From contig NC_011898.1 of assembly GCF_000022065.1 (NCBI RefSeq), positions 1,634,001 through 1,698,000 of the forward strand: DNA of 64,000 bases. Reading direction: 5' to 3'. The notes beneath the pieces are model-generated. The model was not told where the DNA came from. It saw nothing but the letters and a program-made list of their open reading frames with translations, and did no database searches. The translations under genes and the position numbers were made by a program. This DNA comes from Ruminiclostridium cellulolyticum H10 (lineage in GTDB: Bacteria; Bacillota; Clostridia; Acetivibrionales; DSM-1351). This document shows, in pieces, positions 36,929 through 45,368 of this stretch. Within the stretch, counting starts at the first letter, position 1, and the number at the start of each line of letters is the position of its first letter.

Positions 36929-38866
36929 ATGATTAAGATTACATTAAAGGATGGAAGCAATAAGGAATACCAGAGCGGTATTACTATCAAGGAAGTTGCT
37001 GAAAGCATCAGTGCAGGACTTGCAAGGGCAGCTCTCGCGGGAGAGGTTGACGGAAAGGTGAAGGAACTTGATTTCAAGCTTAATAATGACTGTTCGTTGA
37101 GTCTTTTGACATTTGCAGACGAAGGAGGAAGACTAGCCTACAGGCATACTGCATCACATGTTCTTGCACAGGCTGTTAAGAGGATGTTTCCAAATGTCAA
37201 GCTTGCAATAGGCCCGGCTATAGAAAACGGTTTCTATTATGATTTTGATACTGATAAGAACTTTGCACCCGAGGATTTGGCAAAGATTGAAAAGGAAATG
37301 GAGAAAATCATAAAAGAAGATATTTCTCTTGAAAGATTTACATTGCCCAGAGACGAGGCAATCAAATTTATGGAAGAGAAGGGTGAACCCTACAAGATAG
37401 AGCTTATAAAGGAGCTACCGGAAGGAGAAGAAATATCCTTCTACAAGCAGGGGGACTTTGTAGACCTCTGTGCGGGCCCACATCTTCTGTCAACAGGAAA
37501 ACTCAAGGCTGTAAAACTTATGAGTGCTGCCGGGGCATACTGGAGAGGAAATGAGAAAAACAAGATGCTCCAGAGAATTTATGGTACAGCCTTCCCTAAG
37601 AAAAGTGAACTGGAAGAATATGTAACAAAACTTGAAGAAGCAAAGAAGAGAGACCATAATAAACTCGGAAGAGAACTTGAACTGTTCACAACCGTTGAAG
37701 AAATAGGACAGGGACTTCCTTTGCTTATGCCAAAGGGAGCTAGAATTGTTCAGACCTTGCAAAGATTTGTTGAGGATGAAGAAGAGAGAAGGGGCTACGT
37801 GCTGACAAAGACTCCTTTGATGGCAAAAAGCGACTTGTATAAGCTATCAGGACACTGGCAGCACTACAAGGACGGAATGTTCCTTTTGGGAGATGAGGAA
37901 AAGGACGAGGAAGTGATGGCGTTAAGGCCGATGACTTGCCCTTTCCAGTTTATGATATACAACACAAAGCTTCACAGCTATCGTGACCTGCCAATAAGAT
38001 ACGGCGAAACCTCCACTTTGTTCAGAAACGAGGCTTCAGGAGAAATGCACGGACTTATACGTGTCCGTCAGTTTACAATTTCAGAGGGACATTTGGTTTG
38101 TACTCCAGAACAGCTTGAAGACGAATTCAAGGGAGTTGTTGACCTGATTAAATTTATGATGGAAACTCTGGGAATTCAGGATGACGTAACCTACAGATTC
38201 TCCAAGTGGGATCCCAAGAACAAGGAAAAATATATTGGAAACGAAGAAGACTGGGAAAACGTTCAGGACCAGATGAGAACTATTTTGGACCACTTAAAGA
38301 TAGACTATAAGGAAGCGGAAGGTGAAGCAGCCTTCTACGGACCAAAGCTCGATATACAGTGCAAGAACGTGCACGGAAAGGAAGACACTATTATTACCGT
38401 ACAGGTTGATTTTGCTCTTGCTGAGAGACTTAACATGGTTTACGTAGATAAAAACAATGAAAAGAAGCATCCTTATATAATTCACAGAACATCAATAGGT
38501 TGTTATGAAAGAACTCTTGCAATACTTATTGAGAAATATGCCGGAGCGTTCCCAACCTGGTTATGTCCTGTTCAGGCAAAGATTCTTCCTTTGGTTGACA
38601 AGCACCATGATTTTGCACAAAAGGTAGCACAAATGCTCAGGGACAAGGGTGTAAAAGTTGAAGTAGATACAAGAAATGAAAAAATAGGATACAAGATTAG
38701 AGAAGCTCAGATGGAAAAAATACCGTACATGCTTGTAATAGGAGACAAGGAAATGGAAAACAATGCTGTTTCGGTACGTTCCAGAAAAGATGGAGATCTT
38801 GGGGCTATGCCTGCGGAACAGTTTGTTGACAGAATAGTAGAAGAAATCAGAACTCGTGCAAAATAA
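36929..38866 (+). CDS. thrS: Threonyl-tRNA synthetase 2 (divergent catalytic core)
   Basis: Second ThrRS, 645 residues, starting 13 bp after the first with GGAGGT ahead of ATG. The TGS and editing domains (about 1-240) and the anticodon domain (last about 105 residues) are very similar to thrS 1, but the catalytic core differs throughout: PMTCPFQF, RNEASGEMHGLIRVR, TISEGHLV, IIHRTSIGC. The three zinc ligands and motif 2 arginines are still present, so activity is likely. It has no T-box of its own and should be co-transcribed. The mixed similarity suggests recombination or gene conversion between paralogues. Confidence 0.93.
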   Translation: MIKITLKDGSNKEYQSGITIKEVAESISAGLARAALAGEVDGKVKELDFKLNNDCSLSLLTFADEGGRLAYRHTASHVLAQAVKRMFPNVKLAIGPAIENGFYYDFDTDKNFAPEDLAKIEKEMEKIIKEDISLERFTLPRDEAIKFMEEKGEPYKIELIKELPEGEEISFYKQGDFVDLCAGPHLLSTGKLKAVKLMSAAGAYWRGNEKNKMLQRIYGTAFPKKSELEEYVTKLEEAKKRDHNKLGRELELFTTVEEIGQGLPLLMPKGARIVQTLQRFVEDEEERRGYVLTKTPLMAKSDLYKLSGHWQHYKDGMFLLGDEEKDEEVMALRPMTCPFQFMIYNTKLHSYRDLPIRYGETSTLFRNEASGEMHGLIRVRQFTISEGHLVCTPEQLEDEFKGVVDLIKFMMETLGIQDDVTYRFSKWDPKNKEKYIGNEEDWENVQDQMRTILDHLKIDYKEAEGEAAFYGPKLDIQCKNVHGKEDTIITVQVDFALAERLNMVYVDKNNEKKHPYIIHRTSIGCYERTLAILIEKYAGAFPTWLCPVQAKILPLVDKHHDFAQKVAQMLRDKGVKVEVDTRNEKIGYKIREAQMEKIPYMLVIGDKEMENNAVSVRSRKDGDLGAMPAEQFVDRIVEEIRTRAK

Positions 38867-38972
38867 ATGTAAATTTAAGTAAAATACCCATATGAATATT
38901 TACTTTTATGTATATTTGTGGTAGCCTTAGAATAAGAATTTCAAGAACTGGAAATGTATTTGAGGGGTACAC

Positions 38973-39401
38973 ATGAACGATAGCAATTACCATAATGTAA
39001 TAAGAGAAATGATAAAAGAGGAGACATCCATTGTAAACAACAGGATGAACTGGCTGATACTTTTAGAAGGCCTTTTATTTGCGGGATATACAAGCTTATC
39101 GACCAGAGGCTTTTCGTTATACATTATTGGGATACTTGGGTTTATCGTATCATTGTGCATGAGGTATTCCATTTTGTCCAGTGAAAAAGCCATATCATTC
39201 ATAATGGATAACTGGAATATATATTTAAGGAAAAACAATATGAAATATATGGATTTCCCGCCTGTATGGGCCGGAGCCAATTTACAGACAACCCGTTTCC
39301 AGGCAATTATGACTGCTCACAGATTTATACCCTTTGTTTTTATGATTGCATGGGTTTGCCTGATTATAAATACTTTACTATTAAATCTGGGTGTATTTTA
39401 A
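38973..39401 (+). CDS. Small integral membrane protein
   Basis: A 142-residue protein with three clear hydrophobic helices (about 25-45, 50-70 and 115-137) separated by a cytoplasm-like loop that contains a WNIYLRKNN segment and PPVWAGAN. GAGGGG ahead of ATG. Family not recognised; it stands alone between thrS and a convergent surface-type gene. Confidence 0.6.
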   Translation: MNDSNYHNVIREMIKEETSIVNNRMNWLILLEGLLFAGYTSLSTRGFSLYIIGILGFIVSLCMRYSILSSEKAISFIMDNWNIYLRKNNMKYMDFPPVWAGANLQTTRFQAIMTAHRFIPFVFMIAWVCLIINTLLLNLGVF

Positions 39402-39429
39402 TGGTATGCTCAAAAAGATATTGAAAAAC

Positions 39430-39466
39430 AAGGTATGAGGACCATTTTCGCAGGTGTTCATACCTT
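39430..39466. terminator. Bidirectional terminator
   Basis: AAGGTATGA / TCATACCTT (39430-39438 with 39458-39466) between converging genes, with T-rich flanks on both sides. Confidence 0.8.
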
Positions 39467-39503
39467 ATTTTATTTCTTATTTAATTTTAAGACCATTTAC
39501 AAT

Positions 39504-40103
39504 TTATCTCGGACTAAGTCTTAGTTCCATCCAGTCAAATGCTATCCAATCGCTCGGGCCGGCAGTTGACGTATTTTCTATAGTAACTCTATTGTTTCTT
39601 CTTAAATTAGGTACATTAAAGGTTAAGTCTCTCCAATTGTCAAACATTCCTCCGGCAGGTACACCATGCTGAAGAGGGACAGGTCCGGTATGGACGACAG
39701 AACCGTTTATTGTAATTCTGGCAGAATAGCGGTTAACAGGTACAGCTGAGTGGTCATCAAGAACTGACCGTATTACAATTTGAGCTCTTTGGTTTCCGGG
39801 GACAATTAAAAAAGCAGGTGAATCAAATGTCCATGTTCCCCGGTTTCCTGTATATAGAATATCTGCATTTCTGCTTGGATTTCCATAGTTCGGATAACCG
39901 GTAAGCTGTTTAAAAAGTACAATGCTTGTAGTTGCAGGGTTGTTACTTAAAACAGGCGGCGGGTCACCGGGCTGCCGGGTGACAGGGTAAAAATCTGTAT
40001 AGCCGTATGCTTCGTATTGCGGCTGTACCGGATAGTACGGTTGTTCTTGAATTAAATCCGGCTGCTGACTTACGAAAGGATATCTGATGTAAGGCAATAA
40101 CAT
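39504..40103 (-). CDS. Hypothetical Tyr/Pro-rich, strand-rich protein
   Basis: A 199-residue protein with a strong AGGAGGA ribosome binding site. The first 55 residues are rich in Tyr, Pro and Gln (QPYYPVQPQYEAYGY), and the rest alternates in a beta-sandwich-like pattern with jelly-roll-style turns (WTFDSPAFLIVPGNQRAQIVIRS, ARITINGSVVHTGPV, SDWIAFDWMELRL). No signal peptide. The style resembles spore-surface or carbohydrate-binding-like proteins, but no family is recognised. Two other strand-rich surface-style genes lie at 54.4-55.5 kb. Confidence 0.6.
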   Translation of the reverse strand: MLLPYIRYPFVSQQPDLIQEQPYYPVQPQYEAYGYTDFYPVTRQPGDPPPVLSNNPATTSIVLFKQLTGYPNYGNPSRNADILYTGNRGTWTFDSPAFLIVPGNQRAQIVIRSVLDDHSAVPVNRYSARITINGSVVHTGPVPLQHGVPAGGMFDNWRDLTFNVPNLRRNNRVTIENTSTAGPSDWIAFDWMELRLSPR

Positions 40104-40239
40104 AAAATCATCCTCCTATAACATTATATACATATAATATTCAAAAATGTAATTTTATGTTACCTAATTATGAGAGGATATATTTAAATTTACTCCGTTT
40201 TGTAAGTTGAAAGTTGTATTAATATTATGTGTAACTAAA

Positions 40240-40266
40240 TACACTAGTCAAGTTACACTAGTCAAG
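40240..40266 (+). repeat. Direct repeat before the SLH gene
   Basis: TACACTAGTCAAG occurs twice (40240-40252 and 40254-40266) with a 14-base period, each containing the palindrome ACTAGT. Possible regulator site about 60 bases upstream of the SLH gene. Confidence 0.7.
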
Positions 40267-40322
40267 GGGATATAAAGTTGGTAATATAATCATATAGGCA
40301 AAATAATAATATGAGGTGACAT

Positions 40323-42107
40323 ATGCATAAAAAAATAGCAGGTAAGCTACTTAAAACAGTATTCGCAGTTTTTATTGCAGGAAGCATGGTTTTAGGCTCA
40401 GCAACTGTTCAGGCGGCTGGGGTAAGTGATTTGAGCAAAAGTTCAGTGTATGCCAGTGAAGCTATTCAATGGATGGCAAACAATAGTATCATAAGCGGAG
40501 ATAACCAGGGAAACTTCAATCCAAGGCAGAGTATAACAAGGGCTGAACTTATAACACTATTGGTAAAGGCATTGGATATTGATACTGAAAACCTGCCTTC
40601 AACAGCTACTTTTTCGGATGTACCTGTAAGCCATTGGGCCTTCAAATATGTTGAAGCTGCCAACAGGGCGGGTATAACCAGCGGTACAGGAAGCGGTAAG
40701 TTCGGCATTAACAGCCTGACTACACGAGAACAGGTTACAACAATGCTTTTAAACTATCTTTGTGTATCAAAGGAAGCTATTGTTGCAGAGCAGGGTTTGG
40801 ATGACCTTTTAAAATTCAAAGATGCCGGAAAAATGTCTGATTGGGCAAAGGCATCAATCAAGTTTGCTGTCTCCAATAATATTATGAGCGGAGTAAGTGC
40901 TGATTCATTTTCTCCGTCGGGAAAAGCGACAAAAGAACAGATAGCTGTTATATTATACAAGTTTGTAAATTCCAAGGAGAGTATTGAGCAAAATGCGGCA
41001 GCACTAAAAAAAGTTATTGTTACGTACAATGATGACTTAATTAAACTTCAAACACCTTGCAAGGTTATTGAAAATGACATAATGATTCCGGCTGAGGTTT
41101 TTTCAAAAACAGGGGCAAAGGTTGATTTTGATAGTCAGGCAGGCATAATAGCCATTAAAAGCTCGACTGCTCAGGATAAAAATATCTATATGAGCATAGA
41201 TAATAAATCAGCTTATGTAAACTACACTGGTAGCGGCAACCCAATTTCAGACCCACCTGCTCAGGATAAACTGGTTACCCTAAATAATGCACCTGAACAA
41301 ATAAGTGGTGTAGTTCTTGTCCCTGCAAAGGCAGTAGTCGATGCTCTTGGAATTACAATGGACTGGAACGATAAAATCAATGTGTTGAAAATTAAGGATA
41401 GTACTATTCCTAAGAATCCACAGCTGTACAATGCTATGAAGAGTATGTTGGATTACAAGGGTGAATATAGTTCCGACTTAATAATAAATATGAAAGAAGA
41501 TACCTTGGATATGAATTTTGGAATGCATATGTCCATAAATGGAGCAATAAACGGGAATAATTCAACATCAAACGCCAAATTTACACTGACACTTGACGGG
41601 GAACAGGAAGATTTAATGGATTATCAAACCATAAATATCGGAGACAATATATATGTAAAAAATCCAGAGACAGATTTATGGGATACATACAATAGAAGTG
41701 AGGCGGAAGAAGAAGGTATTCTGTATACTGATTTTGAGTCTGATAGAAATGAAATGCTGAGATTATTGGATGTTTATGGGAAAATGAACATATCTAATGA
41801 GGGAAAAACTATACTCAATGGAGAGGAAGTCTCAAAGTATCAGGTGAGGCTGAACATTGAATTACTGCAGGGATTACTATCAGCAGATATGCTGGAATAT
41901 GGCTTAGGACTTAAAGATATCTACAATAATGGCCTTGACACAAGAATGTTTATATATGTCAATTCAAAAGGGCAGCTGGTAAAGCAGTCGGTTATAATAG
42001 CAGGTGCAACGGAATTTGATGGTTCAACAACGGATATTGATATGACAGTTAGTAGCATGTATACTAATATCGGAAAAGAAATAGAGATTGTAAGTCCTAT
42101 AAAATAA
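40323..42107 (+). CDS. SLH-domain surface protein with copper-amine-oxidase-like domain
   Basis: A 594-residue exported protein. Signal peptide with VQAAG cleavage region (about 31); three S-layer-homology motifs (about 40-90, 98-150 and 160-220; ITRAELITLLVKAL, TREQVTTMLLNYL, ATKEQIAVILYKF) that bind pyruvylated wall polymer; a copper-amine-oxidase-like wall domain (about 232-360); then a C-terminal domain (about 370-594) with alternating strands and repeated NMKEDTLDMNF, YIYVNSKGQLV patterns, resembling the LolA/LppX-like DUF6612 fold. ATG with GAGGTGAC upstream. Its terminator was split by the IS element 37 bp downstream. Confidence 0.85.
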   Translation: MHKKIAGKLLKTVFAVFIAGSMVLGSATVQAAGVSDLSKSSVYASEAIQWMANNSIISGDNQGNFNPRQSITRAELITLLVKALDIDTENLPSTATFSDVPVSHWAFKYVEAANRAGITSGTGSGKFGINSLTTREQVTTMLLNYLCVSKEAIVAEQGLDDLLKFKDAGKMSDWAKASIKFAVSNNIMSGVSADSFSPSGKATKEQIAVILYKFVNSKESIEQNAAALKKVIVTYNDDLIKLQTPCKVIENDIMIPAEVFSKTGAKVDFDSQAGIIAIKSSTAQDKNIYMSIDNKSAYVNYTGSGNPISDPPAQDKLVTLNNAPEQISGVVLVPAKAVVDALGITMDWNDKINVLKIKDSTIPKNPQLYNAMKSMLDYKGEYSSDLIINMKEDTLDMNFGMHMSINGAINGNNSTSNAKFTLTLDGEQEDLMDYQTINIGDNIYVKNPETDLWDTYNRSEAEEEGILYTDFESDRNEMLRLLDVYGKMNISNEGKTILNGEEVSKYQVRLNIELLQGLLSADMLEYGLGLKDIYNNGLDTRMFIYVNSKGQLVKQSVIIAGATEFDGSTTDIDMTVSSMYTNIGKEIEIVSPIK

Positions 42108-42117
42108 ACTTTTATAT

Positions 42118-42134
42118 AAAAAAGCAGAAGTCTG
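42118..42134 (+). terminator. Left arm of a terminator split by the IS
   Basis: AAAAAAGCAGAAGTCTG here pairs with CAGACTCTGCTTTTTT at 43692-43707, on the far side of the element, with one extra A in the left arm. Rejoined, they form a bidirectional terminator for the SLH gene and the convergent gene at 43729. Confidence 0.8.
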
Positions 42135-42198
42135 CGAAAAATTTGTACCGACCCCCAAAAGTTAGACCATAATCTAACGATTGGAGGTCGGTATTTTT

Positions 42199-42777
42199 AT
42201 GGCTAAATATTCTTTTGAATTTAAGAAACAAATTGTAAAAGCCTATCTAAATGGAGAAGGAGGATACGAGTATCTTGCAAAGCAGTATGATATCCCCTCG
42301 TTTAACAACATTAAGAAATGGGTCCTTAATTATAATGCTTTTGGCGACGAAGGTTTGGTGCGTTCTCGCAAACAAAAAAAATACTCTTTCGAATATAAAC
42401 TTCATGTTGTAGAATTATATTTAACAAGTGAGGTTTCATATCAAGAGTTAGCTATTCAAGAAGGAATTCGTAATCCTGCACTGATTGTTAAGTGGGTGAA
42501 CGATTTTCGGATTGCTGGTCCGGATGCTTTGAGACCTAAGAAGAAAGGTCGGAAGAAACCATTGAGCCTAAAAAGAAAAGTAACAGATACCAATGCAACT
42601 GAATCAATTATTGTTGATACTAGTGCTGAATATGTTAAACAGCTTGAAGATGAACTTTTAAAGTTACGTATAGAGAATGCCTATTTAAAAGAACTGAGGA
42701 GGCTGCGTTTAGAGGAGGAAACTCTTCTGAAAAAGCAGCGAGAATCGTCTACAGCCTCCGAGGAGATTTCAAACTAA
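42199..42777 (+). CDS. IS3-family transposase OrfA (helix-turn-helix)
   Basis: 192 residues from ATG 42199, with GGAGG 11 bases upstream; a TTG in frame at 42181 lies before that site. Two helix-turn-helix units are visible (SFEFKKQIVKAYLNG ... NIKKWVLNY and SFEYKLHVVELYL ... LIVKWVNDF), then a basic stretch and a leucine-rich coiled coil (about 150-185) used for dimerisation. It binds the IS ends. The stop at 42777 lies inside the upstream-open orfB frame. Confidence 0.93.
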   Translation: MAKYSFEFKKQIVKAYLNGEGGYEYLAKQYDIPSFNNIKKWVLNYNAFGDEGLVRSRKQKKYSFEYKLHVVELYLTSEVSYQELAIQEGIRNPALIVKWVNDFRIAGPDALRPKKKGRKKPLSLKRKVTDTNATESIIVDTSAEYVKQLEDELLKLRIENAYLKELRRLRLEEETLLKKQRESSTASEEISN

Positions 42778-42818
42778 AAGACATTCTCGCAGTAGTAGGC
42801 TTTCCTAAAGCAACATAT

Positions 42819-43619
42819 ATGTATTGGCAGAAAAGATTTGATAGAGAGAATCCAGACAAAGAACTGGAAGATAAGATATTGGAGATTCATGAGAATAATA
42901 AGAATTATGGATATCGTCGTATGTATGGTGAACTCAGGAATCAAGAATTTATAGTAAACAAGAAGAAAGTACAGCGAATTATGCAAAAGCTTAGTCTTCA
43001 AGTTACTTCTTTTACCAGAAAAAGTCGCAAGTACAGTTCTTATAAGGGAAAAGTTGGAACAGTTGCACCTAACAGAATCCGTAGACGTTTCAATACTCAT
43101 ATTCCACACCAGAAGATTACAACTGATACAACAGAGTTTAAATACTACGAAGTTGATTCCAAGGGACATATGACAATGCATAAGCTTTACCTGGATCCTT
43201 TTATGGATATGTACAATAGTGAAATAGTAAGTTTCGGTATTGATAAACATCCATCTGCAGTAAATATTATGAGTGCACTTAATAAAGCTATTGAAATCAC
43301 ATCTGATTGTCCTTATAGAAGAACATTCCATTCAGATCAAGGTTGGGCTTATCAGATGAAAGTATACTCACATCGTCTCAAAGAAGAACGGATTTTTCAA
43401 AGTATGTCTAGAAAAGGTAACTGCCATGATAATTCAGTAATGGAAAACTTCTTTGGTCTGCTAAAACAAGAGATATACTATGGAGTTGTGTACTACAGCT
43501 ACGAGGACTTAAAAAATGCAATAGAACGATACATAAAGTATTATAACGAGCAAAGAATTAAAGAGAAACTAGGATGGCTGAGTCCTGCTCAATACAGACT
43601 TAGGCTCTTGGCTGCATAA
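42819..43619 (+). CDS. IS3-family transposase OrfB (DDE integrase core)
   Basis: 266 residues from the first ATG; the frame is open upstream past the orfA stop to about 42720, and a CTG-AAA-AAG stretch at 42727-42735 could allow -1 frameshifting to make the OrfAB fusion transposase. HTH_21 segment (NNKNYGYRRMYGEL) followed by the rve core with D in TDTTEF, D in HSDQG and E in MENFFG. All catalytic residues are present. Confidence 0.92.
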   Translation: MYWQKRFDRENPDKELEDKILEIHENNKNYGYRRMYGELRNQEFIVNKKKVQRIMQKLSLQVTSFTRKSRKYSSYKGKVGTVAPNRIRRRFNTHIPHQKITTDTTEFKYYEVDSKGHMTMHKLYLDPFMDMYNSEIVSFGIDKHPSAVNIMSALNKAIEITSDCPYRRTFHSDQGWAYQMKVYSHRLKEERIFQSMSRKGNCHDNSVMENFFGLLKQEIYYGVVYYSYEDLKNAIERYIKYYNEQRIKEKLGWLSPAQYRLRLLAA

Positions 43620-43623
43620 AAAA

Positions 43624-43653
43624 TGCGTAACAAATATCAAAATCTGTTACGCA
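43624..43653 (+). terminator. Hairpin after the transposase gene
   Basis: TGCGTAACA / TGTTACGCA inside the IS, four bases after the orfB stop; no T run. Confidence 0.55.
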
Positions 43654-43691
43654 ATAAAGTCTAACTTTTTGGGGTCACATCAATTTTATGT

Positions 43692-43707
43692 CAGACTCTG
43701 CTTTTTT
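43692..43707 (-). terminator. Right arm of the terminator split by the IS
   Basis: CAGACTCTGCTTTTTT complements the left arm at 42118-42134. On the plus strand the T run is here; on the minus strand it is at the left arm. Confidence 0.8.
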
Positions 43708-43728
43708 TGGAATCCAACAATAACGGGG

Positions 43729-43944
43729 TTATTTACTTGTTTTCCAGGAGCCCTCTTCCGTACACACAGATTGCAAACCATTTTCTGTTGTGATTCTTGA
43801 TCCTACTGCGTGCCTTTTGTGATCGTAAACACAGAAAGGATCCTTTCCTGCATTCCCTGTACTTTTTTGAGGTACTTTCCTTATATCATTTTCCTGGTTT
43901 ATATCATTAACAGAAATACTGTCTTGTTGCTTTCTGTTTTGCAT
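43729..43944 (-). CDS. Small hypothetical protein
   Basis: 71 residues from ATG 43944 (MQNRKQQDS); an in-frame TTG at 43953 is possible because AAAGGA lies just upstream of it. Polar, with no membrane segment. The C-terminal half (DPFCVYDHKRHAVGSRI ... SVCTEEGSW) contains two cysteines and a strand-turn pattern seen in small clostridial proteins of unknown function. Confidence 0.5.
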   Translation of the reverse strand: MQNRKQQDSISVNDINQENDIRKVPQKSTGNAGKDPFCVYDHKRHAVGSRITTENGLQSVCTEEGSWKTSK

Positions 43945-44142
43945 AAATATCAAATCCTTTCATTTAGTATCTGCCTTGCTATAAATATGTGCAGAAGCAA
44001 ACGGAAAGATTCAATGAAATATTAACCAGTGATAGTGTAAAAGATATTTAACATTATCACCATACTTTATTAATAAATTTTCCGTACAATGTTTATGAGA
44101 GATAAAATTGTGGTATATATACTATGAAGGGAGTGTGTAGCT

Positions 44143-44394
44143 TTGTTGGATTCCAGAAAATGTTTGGAGATTTATGAGTTTTGTCAAAACCAATACAAAA
44201 AACTTGAGAAAAAGACCGGATTTTATAGTCCTAAGCATGATAAGGTTGTCATGGAACTTGCTGCAAAAGAGTTTCAGATGAGTGAGGCCATTATAAATAA
44301 TGCATTTGATTTAGCTGCACAAACTTTGAGTAAGAACAGTAAGAGTAAATCTGAAAAAATAATTCGAAACAAGCTTATTCATGGAACCTTTTAA
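44143..44394 (+). CDS. Small hypothetical helical protein
   Basis: 83 residues from TTG 44143, with AAGGGAG 9 bases upstream. Helical and basic; KCLEIYEFCQNQYKKLEKKTG, VVMELAAKEFQMSEAIINNAFDLAAQ. The C-terminus is Lys/Ser-rich. Family not recognised; possibly DNA or RNA binding from its charge, which is only an inference. Confidence 0.5.
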   Translation: MLDSRKCLEIYEFCQNQYKKLEKKTGFYSPKHDKVVMELAAKEFQMSEAIINNAFDLAAQTLSKNSKSKSEKIIRNKLIHGTF

Positions 44395-44610
44395 TCAATA
44401 GGTGAAATATATAAAAATTAAAGCATAGGCATTAAAAAGTCTGTGCTTTTTTCATATATGAAAAAACCTAATATGGAGTAAAATGGTATCTATTACAAAA
44501 TAATTTGATTATTACAATATTCTAGTCAATTATTGAGAATAATTGGTTTGTAGGATATAATTATCTATGATTAATACTTTAATGTACAATCAATGTTTGG
44601 GGGTGTATTA

Positions 44611-45285
44611 ATGTATCACTTTTATCTGGGAGTTTTTTTGGTTGGAGTTTTTTACACCATTATTTCATTAATTATAAGTGGAATATCAGGAGCTTTTCAT
44701 ACAAACGGAGACTTTGGCGGTACTCATATGCACGGACATGGGGCGGACGGCGGACATATACCGGGGGGACACGTCGATGTCGATACGGGAGGTGTTCATG
44801 GAAGTCACTCCCTTGACGGGTCTCATGGCGGAGATGTGCCTGATGCGTCAAACAGCTTTTTTTCATGGGTTGGGATAATATTTAATCCTTTAGTGGCAGT
44901 TTCCTTCCTTACTGTATTTGGGGGGATAGGAATTACCGGCACCAAATTTTTTAGTTGGAGCTGGGTTATTGTTTTGGTTATAGCTTTGGGCTCGGGCATA
45001 CTTATTTCAGCACTTTTATACAATTTGGTTGCAAAGCCCCTATACAGGAGTGAAAACACCTCTGATGTTTCAAGAGAAAGTCTCTTGGGTGTTCAGGCGG
45101 AAGTAACCACCGATATTTTGGAAAACGGATTTGGTACTATCAAGTATACTGTTAATTCAATCAGATACACCGCACCTGCAAAGCACATTGATAATAAATC
45201 CGTAAAGCAAGGTGAAAAGGTTTTTATTTGTAAGATAGAGAGTAATATTTTCTATATAAGTGAATTGTCAGAAGCATTAATTTAG
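44611..45285 (+). CDS. NfeD-like membrane protein with His/Gly-rich insert
   Basis: Start ATG 44611, with TTGGGGGTG 5 bases upstream. 224 residues: first membrane helix (about 3-25); a loop of about 50 residues extremely rich in Gly, His and Asp (about ten histidines, e.g. HMHGHGADGGH); two more helices (about 87-111 and 118-140); and a C-terminal OB-fold-like domain (about 150-224; ESLLGVQAEVTTDI). This is the NfeD/YuaF layout whose gene accompanies flotillins. The His-rich loop could bind metal on the outer face (inference). The flotillin gene follows after 83 bp. Confidence 0.8.
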   Translation: MYHFYLGVFLVGVFYTIISLIISGISGAFHTNGDFGGTHMHGHGADGGHIPGGHVDVDTGGVHGSHSLDGSHGGDVPDASNSFFSWVGIIFNPLVAVSFLTVFGGIGITGTKFFSWSWVIVLVIALGSGILISALLYNLVAKPLYRSENTSDVSRESLLGVQAEVTTDILENGFGTIKYTVNSIRYTAPAKHIDNKSVKQGEKVFICKIESNIFYISELSEALI

Positions 45286-45368
45286 AAAACAACTTTCATT
45301 TCCTAAATAGGTTAAGCTTTTATATAGGGAATTTAAGGTTGAATATAAAATAATAAAGGAGTGTTAAA

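Larger units (their letters stand above)
42144..43682 (+). mobile_element. IS3-family (IS150 group) insertion sequence, apparently intact
   Basis: 1539 bp. Terminal inverted repeats of 24 bp: left begins TGTACCGACCCC at 42144, right ends at 43682; both share GACCCC and AAAAGTTAGAC. Both ends are TG...CA as in IS3 elements. The flanking ATT (42141-42143 and 43683-43685) is a 3-bp target duplication. Two overlapping-frame genes, orfA and orfB, are complete with an intact DDE triad. The left end also forms a hairpin followed by TATTTTT, shielding the transposase from outside transcription. Confidence 0.93.

Noticed and set aside
36929-38866. Second thrS as an assembly duplication
   Set aside because: The DNA differs throughout and the catalytic core is a different lineage, so it cannot be a copy error.
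42118-43707. The IS as a composite transposon carrying the small gene at 43729
   Set aside because: Only one full element is present, and target duplications flank the IS itself.
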